Assembly: GCF_900461105.1 (NCBI RefSeq)
Contig: NZ_UFWZ01000001.1
Location: forward strand, 1,240,001 to 1,304,000
DNA: 64,000 bases
Origin: Clostridium putrefaciens
GTDB taxonomy: Bacteria; Bacillota; Clostridia; Clostridiales; Clostridiaceae
Direction: 5' to 3'
Shown here: piece after piece, positions 35,498-44,316 of the stretch
Layout of the letters: every line of letters starts with the position of its first letter
Numbering within the stretch: position 1 is the stretch's first letter
The notes under the pieces: generated by a model
Seen by the model: only the letters and a program-made list of their open reading frames with translations
Database searches by the model: none
Told to the model about the DNA's origin: nothing
Program-made: the position numbers and the translations under genes

Positions 35498-35523
35498 TGT
35501 TCCCCACTTTTACTTGACTCAAA
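35498..35523 (+). mobile_element. ISLre2 right-end tip
   Basis: TCCCCACTTTTACTTGACTC plus AAA matches the last 25 bp or so of the ISLre2 element. Nothing else of the element is visible on its left, where the GNAT pseudogene lies. Confidence 0.6.
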
Positions 35524-35641
35524 TATATTTATAAAAAATACATAAGGGTACAGTAAATAGTGTTATGATTTACCATATCAGTTGTTTCATAATCGTAAAA
35601 AAGTGCGAACTGAAGATTATAAATATAAGGTGGTGCAAAAC

Positions 35642-35835
35642 ATGAAAGTAAGAAAAACGGTTAAAGAAGATATTGACCTCTTCATAAAGATTCGTATGGA
35701 ATACCTGTTTGCAGAAAAAGGTGTGTCTTCTTCGGAAGAAGTGTAAGATATTAGAACGAAGTTAGAAGAATATTTTACTCAACACCTTAACAAGGGATTT
35801 ATTGCTATCATTGCCGAAAATGAAATGGAAGTCCT
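35642..35835 (+). pseudogene. GNAT-family N-terminal remnant
   Basis: ATG 35642 encodes MKVRKTVKEDIDLFIKIRM then an in-frame TAA at about 35747 and a continuation EEYFTQHLNKGFIAIIAEN. This is the N-terminal third of an acetyltransferase with a nonsense codon, cut off before the acetyl-CoA site. An AAGGTGGTG ribosome site is still present. Confidence 0.65.
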
Positions 35836-36060
35836 TGTAAAGATTTATGTGTTGGAGCATTTGAAGGTGATAATACTAAGTATGAGATATTAATAAACTC
35901 TACTAAAACTATGATTGAAGATGCTAAGATGTATAATAGGACTGAAATGGTAAGTGAAAATGAGGAATTACTAAAATTATATGAAGATATTTATTCAAAA
36001 ATATCACAAGGAAGTATGATTTACAGTAGATTAGATAAGTTGAAAAAGAAGGTGGATTAA
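35836..36060 (+). pseudogene. Tn554-type transposase B C-terminal remnant (tentative)
   Basis: The open frame without start reads CVGAFEGDNTKYEILINSTK and continues to KLKKKVD and stop at 36060. It is directly followed, as in Tn554-like operons, by a TnpC-like start. This resembles the C-terminal tail of Tn554 TnpB recombinases. The catalytic tyrosine-recombinase part is missing. Confidence 0.4.
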
Positions 36061-36222
36061 GTGAGTGATTATAACCGTGTAGAACATTTAAAAGAGTTGC
36101 ATAGTAACTGTAAGGCTATAACTCAAGAAAGGGTTTATAAAGCAATACAAAGGCTTATAAAGGCTCAAAAGTCTATAAATTTTAATAGTGTTGCGAGTGA
36201 AAGTGGGGGGCTGAAAATATGA
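36061..36222 (+). pseudogene. Tn554 TnpC-like (DUF6262) N-terminal remnant
   Basis: GTG 36061 begins VSDYNRVEHLKELHSN and later reads INFNSVASESGG, typical of TnpC-like proteins (family text continues SKATLYN). The frame then departs from the family and stops at 36222, overlapping the next gene. Confidence 0.5.
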
Positions 36223-36464
36223 AAAAAGGTATTAAGACATTATTGCCAATAGTAAGTATTATTTTATTAGTTTTAGGTTTATTTAATATTGTAGATTCAG
36301 ATGTTGCACTGTCGATTGCAGTATTAATAAGTGGAGTATCAAGTATATTAAATGGATATTCTTCATATGTTAAGGAAAAGAAAAAAGAATCGATTTTATT
36401 AATTTTAACTGGTCTCTTTATAATTATCCTCTTAATACTTACACTATTTTTAAGAAATCTATAA
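36219..36464 (+). CDS. Small membrane protein (DUF3953-like)
   Basis: An 81-residue protein with three hydrophobic stretches: residues 8-23, 28-42 and 56-78, joined by a short basic loop (YVKEKKKES). It begins 4 bp inside the end of the TnpC-like remnant with GGGGGG upstream. Similar small membrane proteins are common in clostridia; no function is known to me. Confidence 0.55.
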   Translation: MKKGIKTLLPIVSIILLVLGLFNIVDSDVALSIAVLISGVSSILNGYSSYVKEKKKESILLILTGLFIIILLILTLFLRNL

Positions 36465-36501
36465 ACTATAATTTAATTAATAATTTAATATATTACGAAT
36501 T

Positions 36502-38393
36502 AAAGAGGCTGTCTCAAAATGATTTAAAAAATCATTTTGAGATTTAGCCTTTTTTAATGTTCACTTTAAAAAGTAAGTTTAAATATCATTAGTTTTATAA
36601 AAAAATTAAGGTTATCTTTTATTTTGGGTATGACAAAAAGGAGATATTAAAATCTCTCTTTTAAAATATTTAGATTTTTACGTATTAGGCAACTTTTATA
36701 TCATGGAGGGGTTTTCCACATCTATTATTTTGAATTTTATTATGTAATTTGTTAATATTATATCCAAAACATAATAGGGTAAATTCTGTTTTTACATTGT
36801 TTGTTCCACGAGTTAAAAATCTCTTAAATCCATAGTCTCCTTTTAGAACCCCAAATGCTCCCTCAACTTGAATTGACCTATTCATTCTTAGTAGAATTCC
36901 TTCTGTACTAGTTATATTTTCTAAAGATTTCAATCTCTTTTTCAAAAAGGTTTTAGATGTTTGCATTGTTTTATTTCCTTTAGCTTTTGTACATTTCAAC
37001 TTATGTTTACATTCACGGCAATCATCAGCTTCATACATAGTTACTTCACTTTTATATCCGGATTTTGAAGTCCTAGTTGTTGTTCCAATACGCCTTAATT
37101 TTACATTATTGCAACAGGTATACTCATCATTACTTTCATCATAATCCATATTTTCGCGCTTACCTATGTTTTTCCTAAAGCTTCGCTTTTTCATACTTTC
37201 ATAAGTTTGCGGCTTTATATATGAATTTTGATTGTTACTCTCAAGGTATAGGTAATTTTCTTCACTTTCATAACCGGCGTCAGCCACTACGTTAGAAAAC
37301 TTTTGTGGTAAGGTCGCACTTAGTTTATCTAGAAATGGAATTAAAGTTAGTTGGTCTGAGCGTTGGTTTGAAACATCTATGCCTACAATATATTCTCCTT
37401 CAACTCCAATTTGAATATTATATCCAGGCTTTAATTGAGAGTTTCTCATATGATCTTCTTTCATATGCATAAATGTAGCATCTTTATCAGTTTTAGAAAA
37501 ACTATTTCTACCTTCAAAGGTATCGTTGTAACTATCATACTTTGATTGTTTTTTTATACATTCTTCTAATACTTCTATTTCCTTTTGAATCTTAGTCTTT
37601 CTTTTACCTTTTCCAGTTACAAATACTATGTTTTCATTCTTCCTTTTTTCATTTAGAAATTTCAATATTTCTTGAAGATAAATTGATTCAACCTTTTTCT
37701 CTGAAACTATATATTCAGTATTATAATCTAAGTTAAAATCTTTTATAAAGTTTTTTATCTTTTCTTGTAGTTTTATCTCAAACTTGTTTGTTGATTTTTT
37801 CCAAACAAAGGTATATTTATTAGCCATTGATTCAATTTTAGTTCCATCAATAAATATATTCTTATATTCAACTTCACCTAATTCTTGAAGCTTTGTTACA
37901 AATTGAGAAAATAGATTATCAATAATATTTATAAGTCTTTTTGTTCTAAACCTAGCTATGGTATTATGGTCAGGAGCCTTATGGCCCTGAAGTAACCACA
38001 TAAAGTTAATATCCCTTTGACATGCTTTCTCTATTTTTCTACTGGAATAAATATTGTTCATGTATGCATAAAGTAATATTTTAAAAAGATTTTTAGGTAA
38101 AACTTCTGGATTTCTCCCTTTCTTGGAGTACGCCTTCATCAATATTGTGTAGTCTAATTCCTCCATTATTTGGCTTAGAAGTCTTGCTGAATCATCTTCA
38201 GGAATTAAAATCCCTGTTTCTATTGGGAAAATCAATTGATAATTCTCGTAATTATTGTTATAATTTTTATGTGTTAATTTGTTTTTTTTCATAAGTAAAT
38301 TATACACTGAAAAGTGAGTTCTTCGGAACCCACTTTTTATTTTTTATATTAAAAAGGACTGTCTCAAATTTTTTATTTTGAGACAGCCCCTTT
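36502..38393 (-). mobile_element. IS1182-family insertion sequence (about 1.9 kb)
   Basis: Terminal inverted repeats AAAGAGGCTGTCTCAAAAT (from 36502) and AAAGGGGCTGTCTCAAAAT (complement, from 38393) enclose one transposase gene. Each end folds into a hairpin with T runs (AAAATGATT/AATCATTTT at the left; CTGTCTCAAA/TTTGAGACAG at the right), which would block read-through. No clear target duplication was found. The element marks the left border of the defence island. Confidence 0.88.
36685..38292 (-). CDS. IS1182-family transposase
   Basis: About 535 residues: an N-terminal domain (LIFPIETGILIPEDDSAR, then HNTIARFRTKR), the DDE catalytic core with FIDGTKIES (first Asp), VVADAGYESEEN (second Asp) and a C-terminal region with VEGAFGVLKGDYGFKRFLTRG (Glu). 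A cysteine cluster CRECKHKLKC precedes the last part. The frame is intact. ATG 38292 is a likely start; an in-frame GTG lies 15 bp upstream. Confidence 0.92.
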   Translation of the reverse strand: MKKNKLTHKNYNNNYENYQLIFPIETGILIPEDDSARLLSQIMEELDYTILMKAYSKKGRNPEVLPKNLFKILLYAYMNNIYSSRKIEKACQRDINFMWLLQGHKAPDHNTIARFRTKRLINIIDNLFSQFVTKLQELGEVEYKNIFIDGTKIESMANKYTFVWKKSTNKFEIKLQEKIKNFIKDFNLDYNTEYIVSEKKVESIYLQEILKFLNEKRKNENIVFVTGKGKRKTKIQKEIEVLEECIKKQSKYDSYNDTFEGRNSFSKTDKDATFMHMKEDHMRNSQLKPGYNIQIGVEGEYIVGIDVSNQRSDQLTLIPFLDKLSATLPQKFSNVVADAGYESEENYLYLESNNQNSYIKPQTYESMKKRSFRKNIGKRENMDYDESNDEYTCCNNVKLRRIGTTTRTSKSGYKSEVTMYEADDCRECKHKLKCTKAKGNKTMQTSKTFLKKRLKSLENITSTEGILLRMNRSIQVEGAFGVLKGDYGFKRFLTRGTNNVKTEFTLLCFGYNINKLHNKIQNNRCGKPLHDIKVA

Positions 38394-38601
38394 ATTAATA
38401 ATACATACTACACATATATAGTATATAAAAGTTAGATTTTTGTTATACTTTTCAAAATTTACTCTTGATAATAAGAAAGTTGTGAATTATATCACTAATA
38501 TTTTATTAAAGAAAACCTAACTTTACTTTCTTGAACATTTACTTATTGAATTAGCTATATTTATAATATTAACTCTCTACTAAATAAAATATAGATTAGA
38601 A

Positions 38602-38813
38602 TTATAATTCATTTAAGGACTGTTTATATTTATTCATAAATTCATCTATATCTTTTGATTGTTTCCATATCATGACTGCATGAGGATCAAGCAAATAAAG
38701 TATTGAATCATTTAAAAGTTCTACATACTCACCGTCTTGAGATCCAAGTGCATCGCTTCTAACTTTCAATAAAATTGTATCATAGTCTACGGTTTTATAT
38801 ATTTTTATGGAAA
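38602..38813 (-). pseudogene. C-terminal fragment of an unknown small protein
   Basis: A minus-strand frame without a start codon reads KTVDYDTILLKVRSDALGSQ, continues with a DP-rich middle and ends EFMNKYKQSLNEL. It looks like the last 60-70 residues of a soluble protein, perhaps of the immunity/SUKH type common next to toxin loci, but I cannot name it. The N terminus is lost at the promoter region of the next module. Confidence 0.4.
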
Positions 38814-38925
38814 ATAATAAATAAAACCTATATTTCTAACGAAGAAGTGAGTTCAAAAACGATATTCTAATAAGGGTACTTGACAATACATAAATACAAT
38901 TCTAATGATAAACTGAAATTAAATA

Positions 38926-38998
38926 TTGACATAGCATAAGCAAGATGTTAGTATATACATACAGAAGGTAAGGTAGTTTAGTATTAACTGATAATACT
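38926..38998 (+). promoter_or_regulatory. Promoter and inverted repeat before the methylase-like gene
   Basis: TTGACA (38926-38931), 17-bp spacer, TAGTAT (38949-38954). Another TTGACA lies at 38880-38885 with TAATGA 17 bp later. Between promoter and ribosome site is the inverted repeat AGTATTA-ACTGA-TAATACT (38980-38998), a possible operator or leader hairpin. Confidence 0.6.
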
Positions 38999-39013
38999 GA
39001 AAGGGGTAGAAGT

Positions 39014-40867
39014 GTGGAAAATATATGGAGACTTTATGATTATTTTAGAGGAAAGGTTAAAACAGAAAAATTAAGAAACTTATTAGCAGCAACAGGTGCA
39101 GTACAAATTGTTCTTTCAAATAAAGAACAATATAATATAAAGGATAAATTAACTTGGTCAGAAGTTTGTAGAAATAAAGAGACATTATTAGAAGTTATGG
39201 ACATCTTATATAACAGTAGCAATGTTGAAATGTTTAAAGATGAAACAGTTAAGGAAATTATTAAAGTATTAGGGAGAGAAGATTACTTAACACTAATTGA
39301 ATTTATTGAAAAAAGATTGGCTCAAAAAGATATAATAAGATTTTGTAAAGATGTGATAATAACATCAGATACAAGATTAAGTGAGTATGAATATTTTGCC
39401 TCAGAGAATATTTTTGATATACCTTTAAATATATTCGATATAAGTGAAGATTCAACAATAGTGGATTATTTTAACGGAGAATCATCTCTATTACTAAATA
39501 TTGAAAGTAAACTTAATAGAAATAAGGATGAAATAAGAAATATACAATATTATGGTCAAGAAATAGAAGGTCATACTTTTAAGATAGGTCAACTTGTTGC
39601 ATATTTAATAACAGGTAGATCTGATAGTATCAAACTTGGTGATAGTATAATTGAACCGAAATTTACCAAAGAGAATCAGCTATGCAGATTTGATTATGCT
39701 ATTACTATACCACCATTTTCAATGGCTGTGCCTAAAGAATGTATTGAAGATGACATTTTAAATAGATTTAAATATGGAATACCAAAAAGAAGTTCATTAA
39801 ACAGTGATTGGATTATAATTCAGCATATACTAGCAAGTATAAAAGGTAAAGGTAAAGCTGCACTTTTACTACCATTAGGAGCATTATATAGAACTGGTGC
39901 AGAATCATTAATAAGAAAAGAAATAGTAAAGGATGATATTATTGATTCAATAATAAAATTACCTTCTGGTATATTTTCATATACTGCCATAGCAACATGT
40001 TGGGTGATTTTTGATAAGGATAAGCCTATAGAAAGAAAAAATAAAATTCAATTTATTGATCTTACGGAGTTTATAGTTGATTTAGATAGAAGATCTAAGA
40101 TCGTTTCAGAAGAAGGGGTTAAAATAGCAAGTAAGTTATATAGAAATAATGAAGAAAGCTCAATAAGTACATTTATAAACTTAGAGAAAATTGAAGAAAA
40201 GAACTATGATTTAAATGCTTTCGACTATATTCAATTAGAAAAGTTATATGCTGAATTTGATGGTATTAATATGATAGAACTATCTAAAATAGCAAAAATA
40301 AGAAGAGGAGTTCAAATAACCAGAGGAAAATTAGATTCCATAAATACAGGAGAAGGCAGAAATCATTATTTAATAGGGTTAGGAAATATAGGTGAAGAGG
40401 GTAAAATCAAATTAGAAGAAAGTGATAAAATAAAGGCAGAGGATAGGTGGATAGACCTATATGAGGTAAAGAAAGGTGATATTTTAATAACATCTAGAGG
40501 AAGCTTATTTAAAGTGGCAATAGTAGATCAAAATATAAGTAATGCAATTGTATCATCAAATCTATTTTTAATTAGAGTGAATAAGGATAAATACAAGCCA
40601 GAAGTATTAAAGTTCTTTCTTAATAGTGACATAGGTAAAGAACTTATAAAAGGAATAACAAAAGGATCAATAGTTAGTTCTATATCTAATAAAGATTTAG
40701 AAAGATTCCTTATTCCCAATATACATTTTAAATACCAAAAAGAAGCTATATTATTAATTAATCATGCTGAGAAAAAATATGAAGAAGCTATTAAGAAAGC
40801 AGAAGAAGAGTATAAATCATCAAAGAATAATATAAATAAGTTATTAAATCTAGATGTTGAGATATAA
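39014..40867 (+). CDS. Degenerate type I methylase fused to HsdS-like recognition domain
   Basis: A 617-residue protein. Residues about 80-400 follow the HsdM/N-6 adenine methylase fold: the motif I position reads IVDYFNGESSLLL where HsdM has DPACGSGG-type sequence, GQEIEG follows, and the catalytic motif IV reads ITIPPFS where active enzymes have NPPF/Y. Both changes remove key SAM-binding glycines and the catalytic Asn, so methylation is unlikely. Downstream LPLGALYRTGAE and LPSGIFSYTAI keep the fold. Residues about 415-610 are a single HsdS-like target-recognition domain plus coiled coil. GTG start after AAGGGG. Likely a DNA-recognition component for the following operon. Confidence 0.72.
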   Translation: MENIWRLYDYFRGKVKTEKLRNLLAATGAVQIVLSNKEQYNIKDKLTWSEVCRNKETLLEVMDILYNSSNVEMFKDETVKEIIKVLGREDYLTLIEFIEKRLAQKDIIRFCKDVIITSDTRLSEYEYFASENIFDIPLNIFDISEDSTIVDYFNGESSLLLNIESKLNRNKDEIRNIQYYGQEIEGHTFKIGQLVAYLITGRSDSIKLGDSIIEPKFTKENQLCRFDYAITIPPFSMAVPKECIEDDILNRFKYGIPKRSSLNSDWIIIQHILASIKGKGKAALLLPLGALYRTGAESLIRKEIVKDDIIDSIIKLPSGIFSYTAIATCWVIFDKDKPIERKNKIQFIDLTEFIVDLDRRSKIVSEEGVKIASKLYRNNEESSISTFINLEKIEEKNYDLNAFDYIQLEKLYAEFDGINMIELSKIAKIRRGVQITRGKLDSINTGEGRNHYLIGLGNIGEEGKIKLEESDKIKAEDRWIDLYEVKKGDILITSRGSLFKVAIVDQNISNAIVSSNLFLIRVNKDKYKPEVLKFFLNSDIGKELIKGITKGSIVSSISNKDLERFLIPNIHFKYQKEAILLINHAEKKYEEAIKKAEEEYKSSKNNINKLLNLDVEI

Positions 40868-41012
40868 AATAAGTAAAGAAGAGTGAATTTTATCTTGATG
40901 AACTATATAAAGGTCAGGTAAATGAGTTTCAAAATAAGCTTAAATAGATAAAGCTGGGCTTATATGATAATATCAGTATAATGGAGAGTTTTACTATTAA
41001 TATATAGGATAC

Positions 41013-41062
41013 AATAACTTTGTTATTACAGCTTATATAACACAATACAAATATTGTATAAT
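41013..41062 (+). promoter_or_regulatory. Paired 6-3-6 inverted repeats over the -10 of the DUF262 operon
   Basis: AATAAC-TTT-GTTATT (41013-41027) and ATACAA-ATA-TTGTAT (41045-41059) share the same geometry, 32 bp apart. The second overlaps a TATAAT -10 (41057-41062) that lies 20 bp before the start codon. This suggests a repressor-controlled promoter; no regulator gene is adjacent. Confidence 0.5.
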
Positions 41063-41082
41063 GGAATAGGGTGGTGAAAAAA

Positions 41083-42297
41083 ATGGAACAAATGAATTTT
41101 AATATTGAAGATATAGAAAAACAGGATGAAGCTTTAACGGAACAAAAGGATTATAGTTTTATAGAAAATACAAATGTAACTCAATATAAAGCAGATCTAG
41201 CATTTAAGACTTTAATAGATGGATTTGATGAACTATTATATGTTATACCCAAGTATCAAAGAAAGTATATTTGGTCAAAGGAACAGGTCGAAAATTTAGC
41301 AATTTCGCTTATAAGAGGGTTACCTATACCTCCCATATATGTATATCGTAATGAAAAAAAGCAAATGGAAATACTTGATGGGCAACAAAGAATATTAAGT
41401 TTGTTTTTATATTATAAAGGGAAATATATTAAAAATAGTACAAATACTCAAGTAGAATTACAAAGATTAATGTCTGATCAGAGATTTAATAGAGCGGAAA
41501 TAAGCTTTGAGAAGTTATTAGAAGGTCAATATCCATTAAAAGATGTTACTTATGAACTAAGATATAGGGAAGATAATAAGGAAAAGGTTATTGATATAAG
41601 TTATGCCCAATTAACTAAAGAAATACGAAGAACTGTTGATTTTACTACTATTTCCGTTATAGAAATAAAAGTTGATGCTAAAAACGAAAAAAATAGAATA
41701 CTATATAAGATTTTTGAAAATTTAAATAGTGGTGGAACAGAACTTAAAAATCAAGAACTTAGAAATGGTGTATATCAATGCAAATTTTATGACATGTTGC
41801 ATGAAATTAATAACACTAATGAAAAGTGGAGAAAGATCTATGGAGAAAAACATAAGCATAGTAGAGATGTTGAATTATTACTTAGATTTGCAGCAGTGGA
41901 GCATTACTTCAAGTTAGAAGATGATAGCATTAAACTGTATAATTACGAAAATTCTTATCCTAAGTTCTTAAATGATTTTTCAGATGAAGTTATACATTTT
42001 GATGAAGGCACAGTAAATATGTATAGAAAAAATATAGAGAGATTTATAGATATAATAGAAGTAGGTGACAGGGTAGCTAATTTATTGTTAGAAAGCTTGT
42101 ATCTTGCAAGTACTTGTGTGGATGGAGACTATATAATAGGAAATGACTTTTGTAAAAAGATAGCACAGAATCATTCCTATTCAAGCTATATCTTAAATTC
42201 TTCATCAACTAAATCAAAGGTTCAAGGGAGGTTTAATTATGTCTATAGAAAACTATCAAAATATGTTGATGGAAATAAAGGACAAAATATTAAATAA
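41083..42297 (+). CDS. DUF262-domain protein
   Basis: A 404-residue protein whose N-terminal half is a DUF262 domain: IPKYQRKYIWSKEQVENLAISLIRGLPIPPIYVY near residue 50 and the hallmark EILDGQQRILSLF near residue 90. In GmrSD, SspE and related defence proteins this ParB-like fold binds or hydrolyses nucleotides and senses DNA state. The usual C-terminal HNH (DUF1524) partner is absent here; a separate HNH protein is encoded two genes downstream. ATG 41083 follows AGGGTGGTG. Its 3' end overlaps the ATPase gene by 59 bp, implying coupled translation. Confidence 0.85.
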   Translation: MEQMNFNIEDIEKQDEALTEQKDYSFIENTNVTQYKADLAFKTLIDGFDELLYVIPKYQRKYIWSKEQVENLAISLIRGLPIPPIYVYRNEKKQMEILDGQQRILSLFLYYKGKYIKNSTNTQVELQRLMSDQRFNRAEISFEKLLEGQYPLKDVTYELRYREDNKEKVIDISYAQLTKEIRRTVDFTTISVIEIKVDAKNEKNRILYKIFENLNSGGTELKNQELRNGVYQCKFYDMLHEINNTNEKWRKIYGEKHKHSRDVELLLRFAAVEHYFKLEDDSIKLYNYENSYPKFLNDFSDEVIHFDEGTVNMYRKNIERFIDIIEVGDRVANLLLESLYLASTCVDGDYIIGNDFCKKIAQNHSYSSYILNSSSTKSKVQGRFNYVYRKLSKYVDGNKGQNIK

Positions 42298-43201
42298 AAA
42301 ACTTAAATATAAAAATACAATAATAGTTGGAGATAATTCCAGTGGTAAATCAGAAGTTTTAAGACAACTACTTATAAATCAAGAAAAGGGTTATTATTTT
42401 ATAGATTCTGTTAATAGAAGTTTTAACTATGAAAATGTTAGCAATTCAGATGATTTAGATGAAACTTATAAGTCAGTAGTTAAATACAGATTAAGTGAAA
42501 ACAATTTTAACCTAGTAGATTCTTTTGACTTATATAAAACAGGTATAGGTGCTATAGAGAATGTATATTTTAACTATTACCAAGAATTAAAAAGACTTTT
42601 GAAGAGCTTTTTAGAAATAGATTTTAAAATAACTATTAAGAAAGATGAAATAATAGGTGAAAGAAAAGTTTTAGATATAGGGCAGGGTATAGAAAAGCTA
42701 TCAAGTGGATATCAAGCAATAATAAGGCTGTTTTTAGAATTAATTTACTTTGAAGATTCTGTAGAAGCTACTGTAATGAGTCCTGTGTTAGTTATTGATG
42801 AAGTAAATGAATTTTTATCTGCAAAAAATGAAGAGAAGATACTACATTTTCTTACAAATAGATTTAATAGAATGAGTTTTATTGTAACAACTCATTCAGC
42901 AGATGTTATAGCAAGTTCAATAGATTGCAATATTTTGGTATTACGCAACGATGATTATGAGTGCTTGGATGGGAATGATTTCTCAAGTGTTACTGATGTG
43001 AGAGAAATATTTAGTAAGGTTTATAACTTAAGTAATGAGGATGAGACAGAGGGGATAGAAGTTATATTAAGACATCTATTAAATGCTAAGATAAGTGAAA
43101 CCTGGACTAAAATTGAAGAAGAAAAATTACGAAATATTAATAAGACTATATTATCTAATTCTCAAAGGCTTATATTAAATCAGATAGTGAACTGGCTATA
43201 G
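42239..43201 (+). CDS. ABC/RecF-type ATPase (PtuA-like)
   Basis: A 320-residue ATPase: Walker A VGDNSSGKSE near residue 32, an ABC-type signature LSSGYQAIIRLFLELI near 165, Walker B VLVIDEVNEFLSAK near 190 and a switch histidine TTHSADVIASS near 220. The coiled-coil insert is short. This is the layout of overcoming-lysogenization-defect-like and Septu PtuA ATPases. ATG 42239 lies inside the DUF262 gene but has a strong GGGAGG site, so the overlap is real. The HNH gene follows after one base. Confidence 0.82.
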   Translation: MSIENYQNMLMEIKDKILNKKLKYKNTIIVGDNSSGKSEVLRQLLINQEKGYYFIDSVNRSFNYENVSNSDDLDETYKSVVKYRLSENNFNLVDSFDLYKTGIGAIENVYFNYYQELKRLLKSFLEIDFKITIKKDEIIGERKVLDIGQGIEKLSSGYQAIIRLFLELIYFEDSVEATVMSPVLVIDEVNEFLSAKNEEKILHFLTNRFNRMSFIVTTHSADVIASSIDCNILVLRNDDYECLDGNDFSSVTDVREIFSKVYNLSNEDETEGIEVILRHLLNAKISETWTKIEEEKLRNINKTILSNSQRLILNQIVNWL

Positions 43202-43202
43202 T

Positions 43203-43985
43203 ATGAGTAGTGATATGTTTTTATTAGATATGCCTAACTTTATTCCAAAGTATAAAGAGCATGAAAGCTATGGGCATAAGGGAAAAGGTGGAGAAAACCT
43301 AAAAAATATTCTTATAAAAGCTTCTAAAGGCTATTGTATGTACTGTTATGCCAAGATTTTAATTGATAGAAAGAACTTTGGGCAATTAGAACATTCTATA
43401 GAAAAGTTTAATTGTAATAAGCTTGTAAATTGTCCAGCTAATATTTCCATAACTTGTTCTAAGTGTAATGGTTCATTTAAGAAAAAAAGTGAAAAAATTA
43501 GGAAGTTAACAAGAGTAGAAATAGATAACTTTGAAGCATTTTCCGAATGTAATATAACATGTATAGATGCTTGCAATGGATATAGTGACCTTAGAAATAT
43601 TTATACTAAAAAGAAAGAGGGAGAAATAATATTACAACCCTTTGGTATTAAAAATAATGATACTCAAAATGTTTATTTAATTCAATATGACATTTTAAAT
43701 CAAAAATTTGTACCAAGTAATACCTATAATTATCAAGATAAAGAAAAAGAATTCATCATAAAGCATATAAATAGATTTAATTTAAATGATCCTAAATATA
43801 GAACAAAAGAATTTTTATATTTTATTGAGGATGCTATTGAATATAATGCTATTCCTAAGAAAAATAGATATTGTAACTTAGTAGTAGATTTATTTATAGA
43901 AAGGATGCGGATCCTTCCTAAAGAAAAAGCAATAAAAATATGTAATTTAATATATACTCAGTTGACAGTTAAGGATAAAAATTAA
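43203..43985 (+). CDS. HNH endonuclease (PtuB-like)
   Basis: A 260-residue protein with an HNH nuclease fold at residues about 40-100: CMYCYAKI, then QLEHSIEK with the catalytic His, NISITCSKCNGSFKKK with the second CxxC and the metal-site Asn. Zinc-knuckle-framed HNH nucleases of this kind pair with ATPases in the Septu system. The C-terminal 150 residues are helical and unassigned. It starts one base after the ATPase stop, so the ATPase and nuclease should be made in equal amounts. Confidence 0.82.
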   Translation: MSSDMFLLDMPNFIPKYKEHESYGHKGKGGENLKNILIKASKGYCMYCYAKILIDRKNFGQLEHSIEKFNCNKLVNCPANISITCSKCNGSFKKKSEKIRKLTRVEIDNFEAFSECNITCIDACNGYSDLRNIYTKKKEGEIILQPFGIKNNDTQNVYLIQYDILNQKFVPSNTYNYQDKEKEFIIKHINRFNLNDPKYRTKEFLYFIEDAIEYNAIPKKNRYCNLVVDLFIERMRILPKEKAIKICNLIYTQLTVKDKN

Positions 43986-44009
43986 TTTAATACAGGATGC
44001 TGGATAAAA

Positions 44010-44180
44010 GGGTTTTCTTATGCACATATAAGTTATTTAAAATCAAATGAGGAAAATAGAAGGCATAAAACGAAGTGTATATATTTTGACAAAGGAATAT
44101 GTAAATGTGGGGCTTTTACCAATTATATGTGTAAGTGTACAAGTTCTGTACGGTGTAATCATTATAAGCTTAAAGAATAG
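44010..44180 (+). pseudogene. Cysteine-rich small frame without start codon
   Basis: The frame reads CIYFDKGICKCGAFTNYMCK then CTSSVRCNHYKLKE and stops at 44180: six cysteines in a spacing typical of small zinc-binding clostridial proteins. It has no start codon; it is in frame with the HNH gene behind that gene's stop codon. An ATG with ribosome site at 43996 lies in another frame, so a single frameshift may have broken a small gene. Confidence 0.45.
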
Positions 44181-44316
44181 TAATAAATTAAATAGAAAAG
44201 CGGGTTATAATCTATATTTTTAATTTTTGCTGAGAAAACAGTATTTATATGAAAAAGGAAAGTACTTAGTATGAAACATATTTTGACTTACTTAAATTTG
44301 CGAGGTAGCAATTAAA

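Noticed and set aside
38602-38813. Regulator gene for the defence module
   Set aside because: The fragment has no start codon and no helix-turn-helix pattern; it is more likely the tail of an unrelated lost gene.
41729-41917. Plus-strand 62-codon frame within the DUF262 gene
   Set aside because: Lies wholly inside an intact gene in another frame and has no ribosome site.
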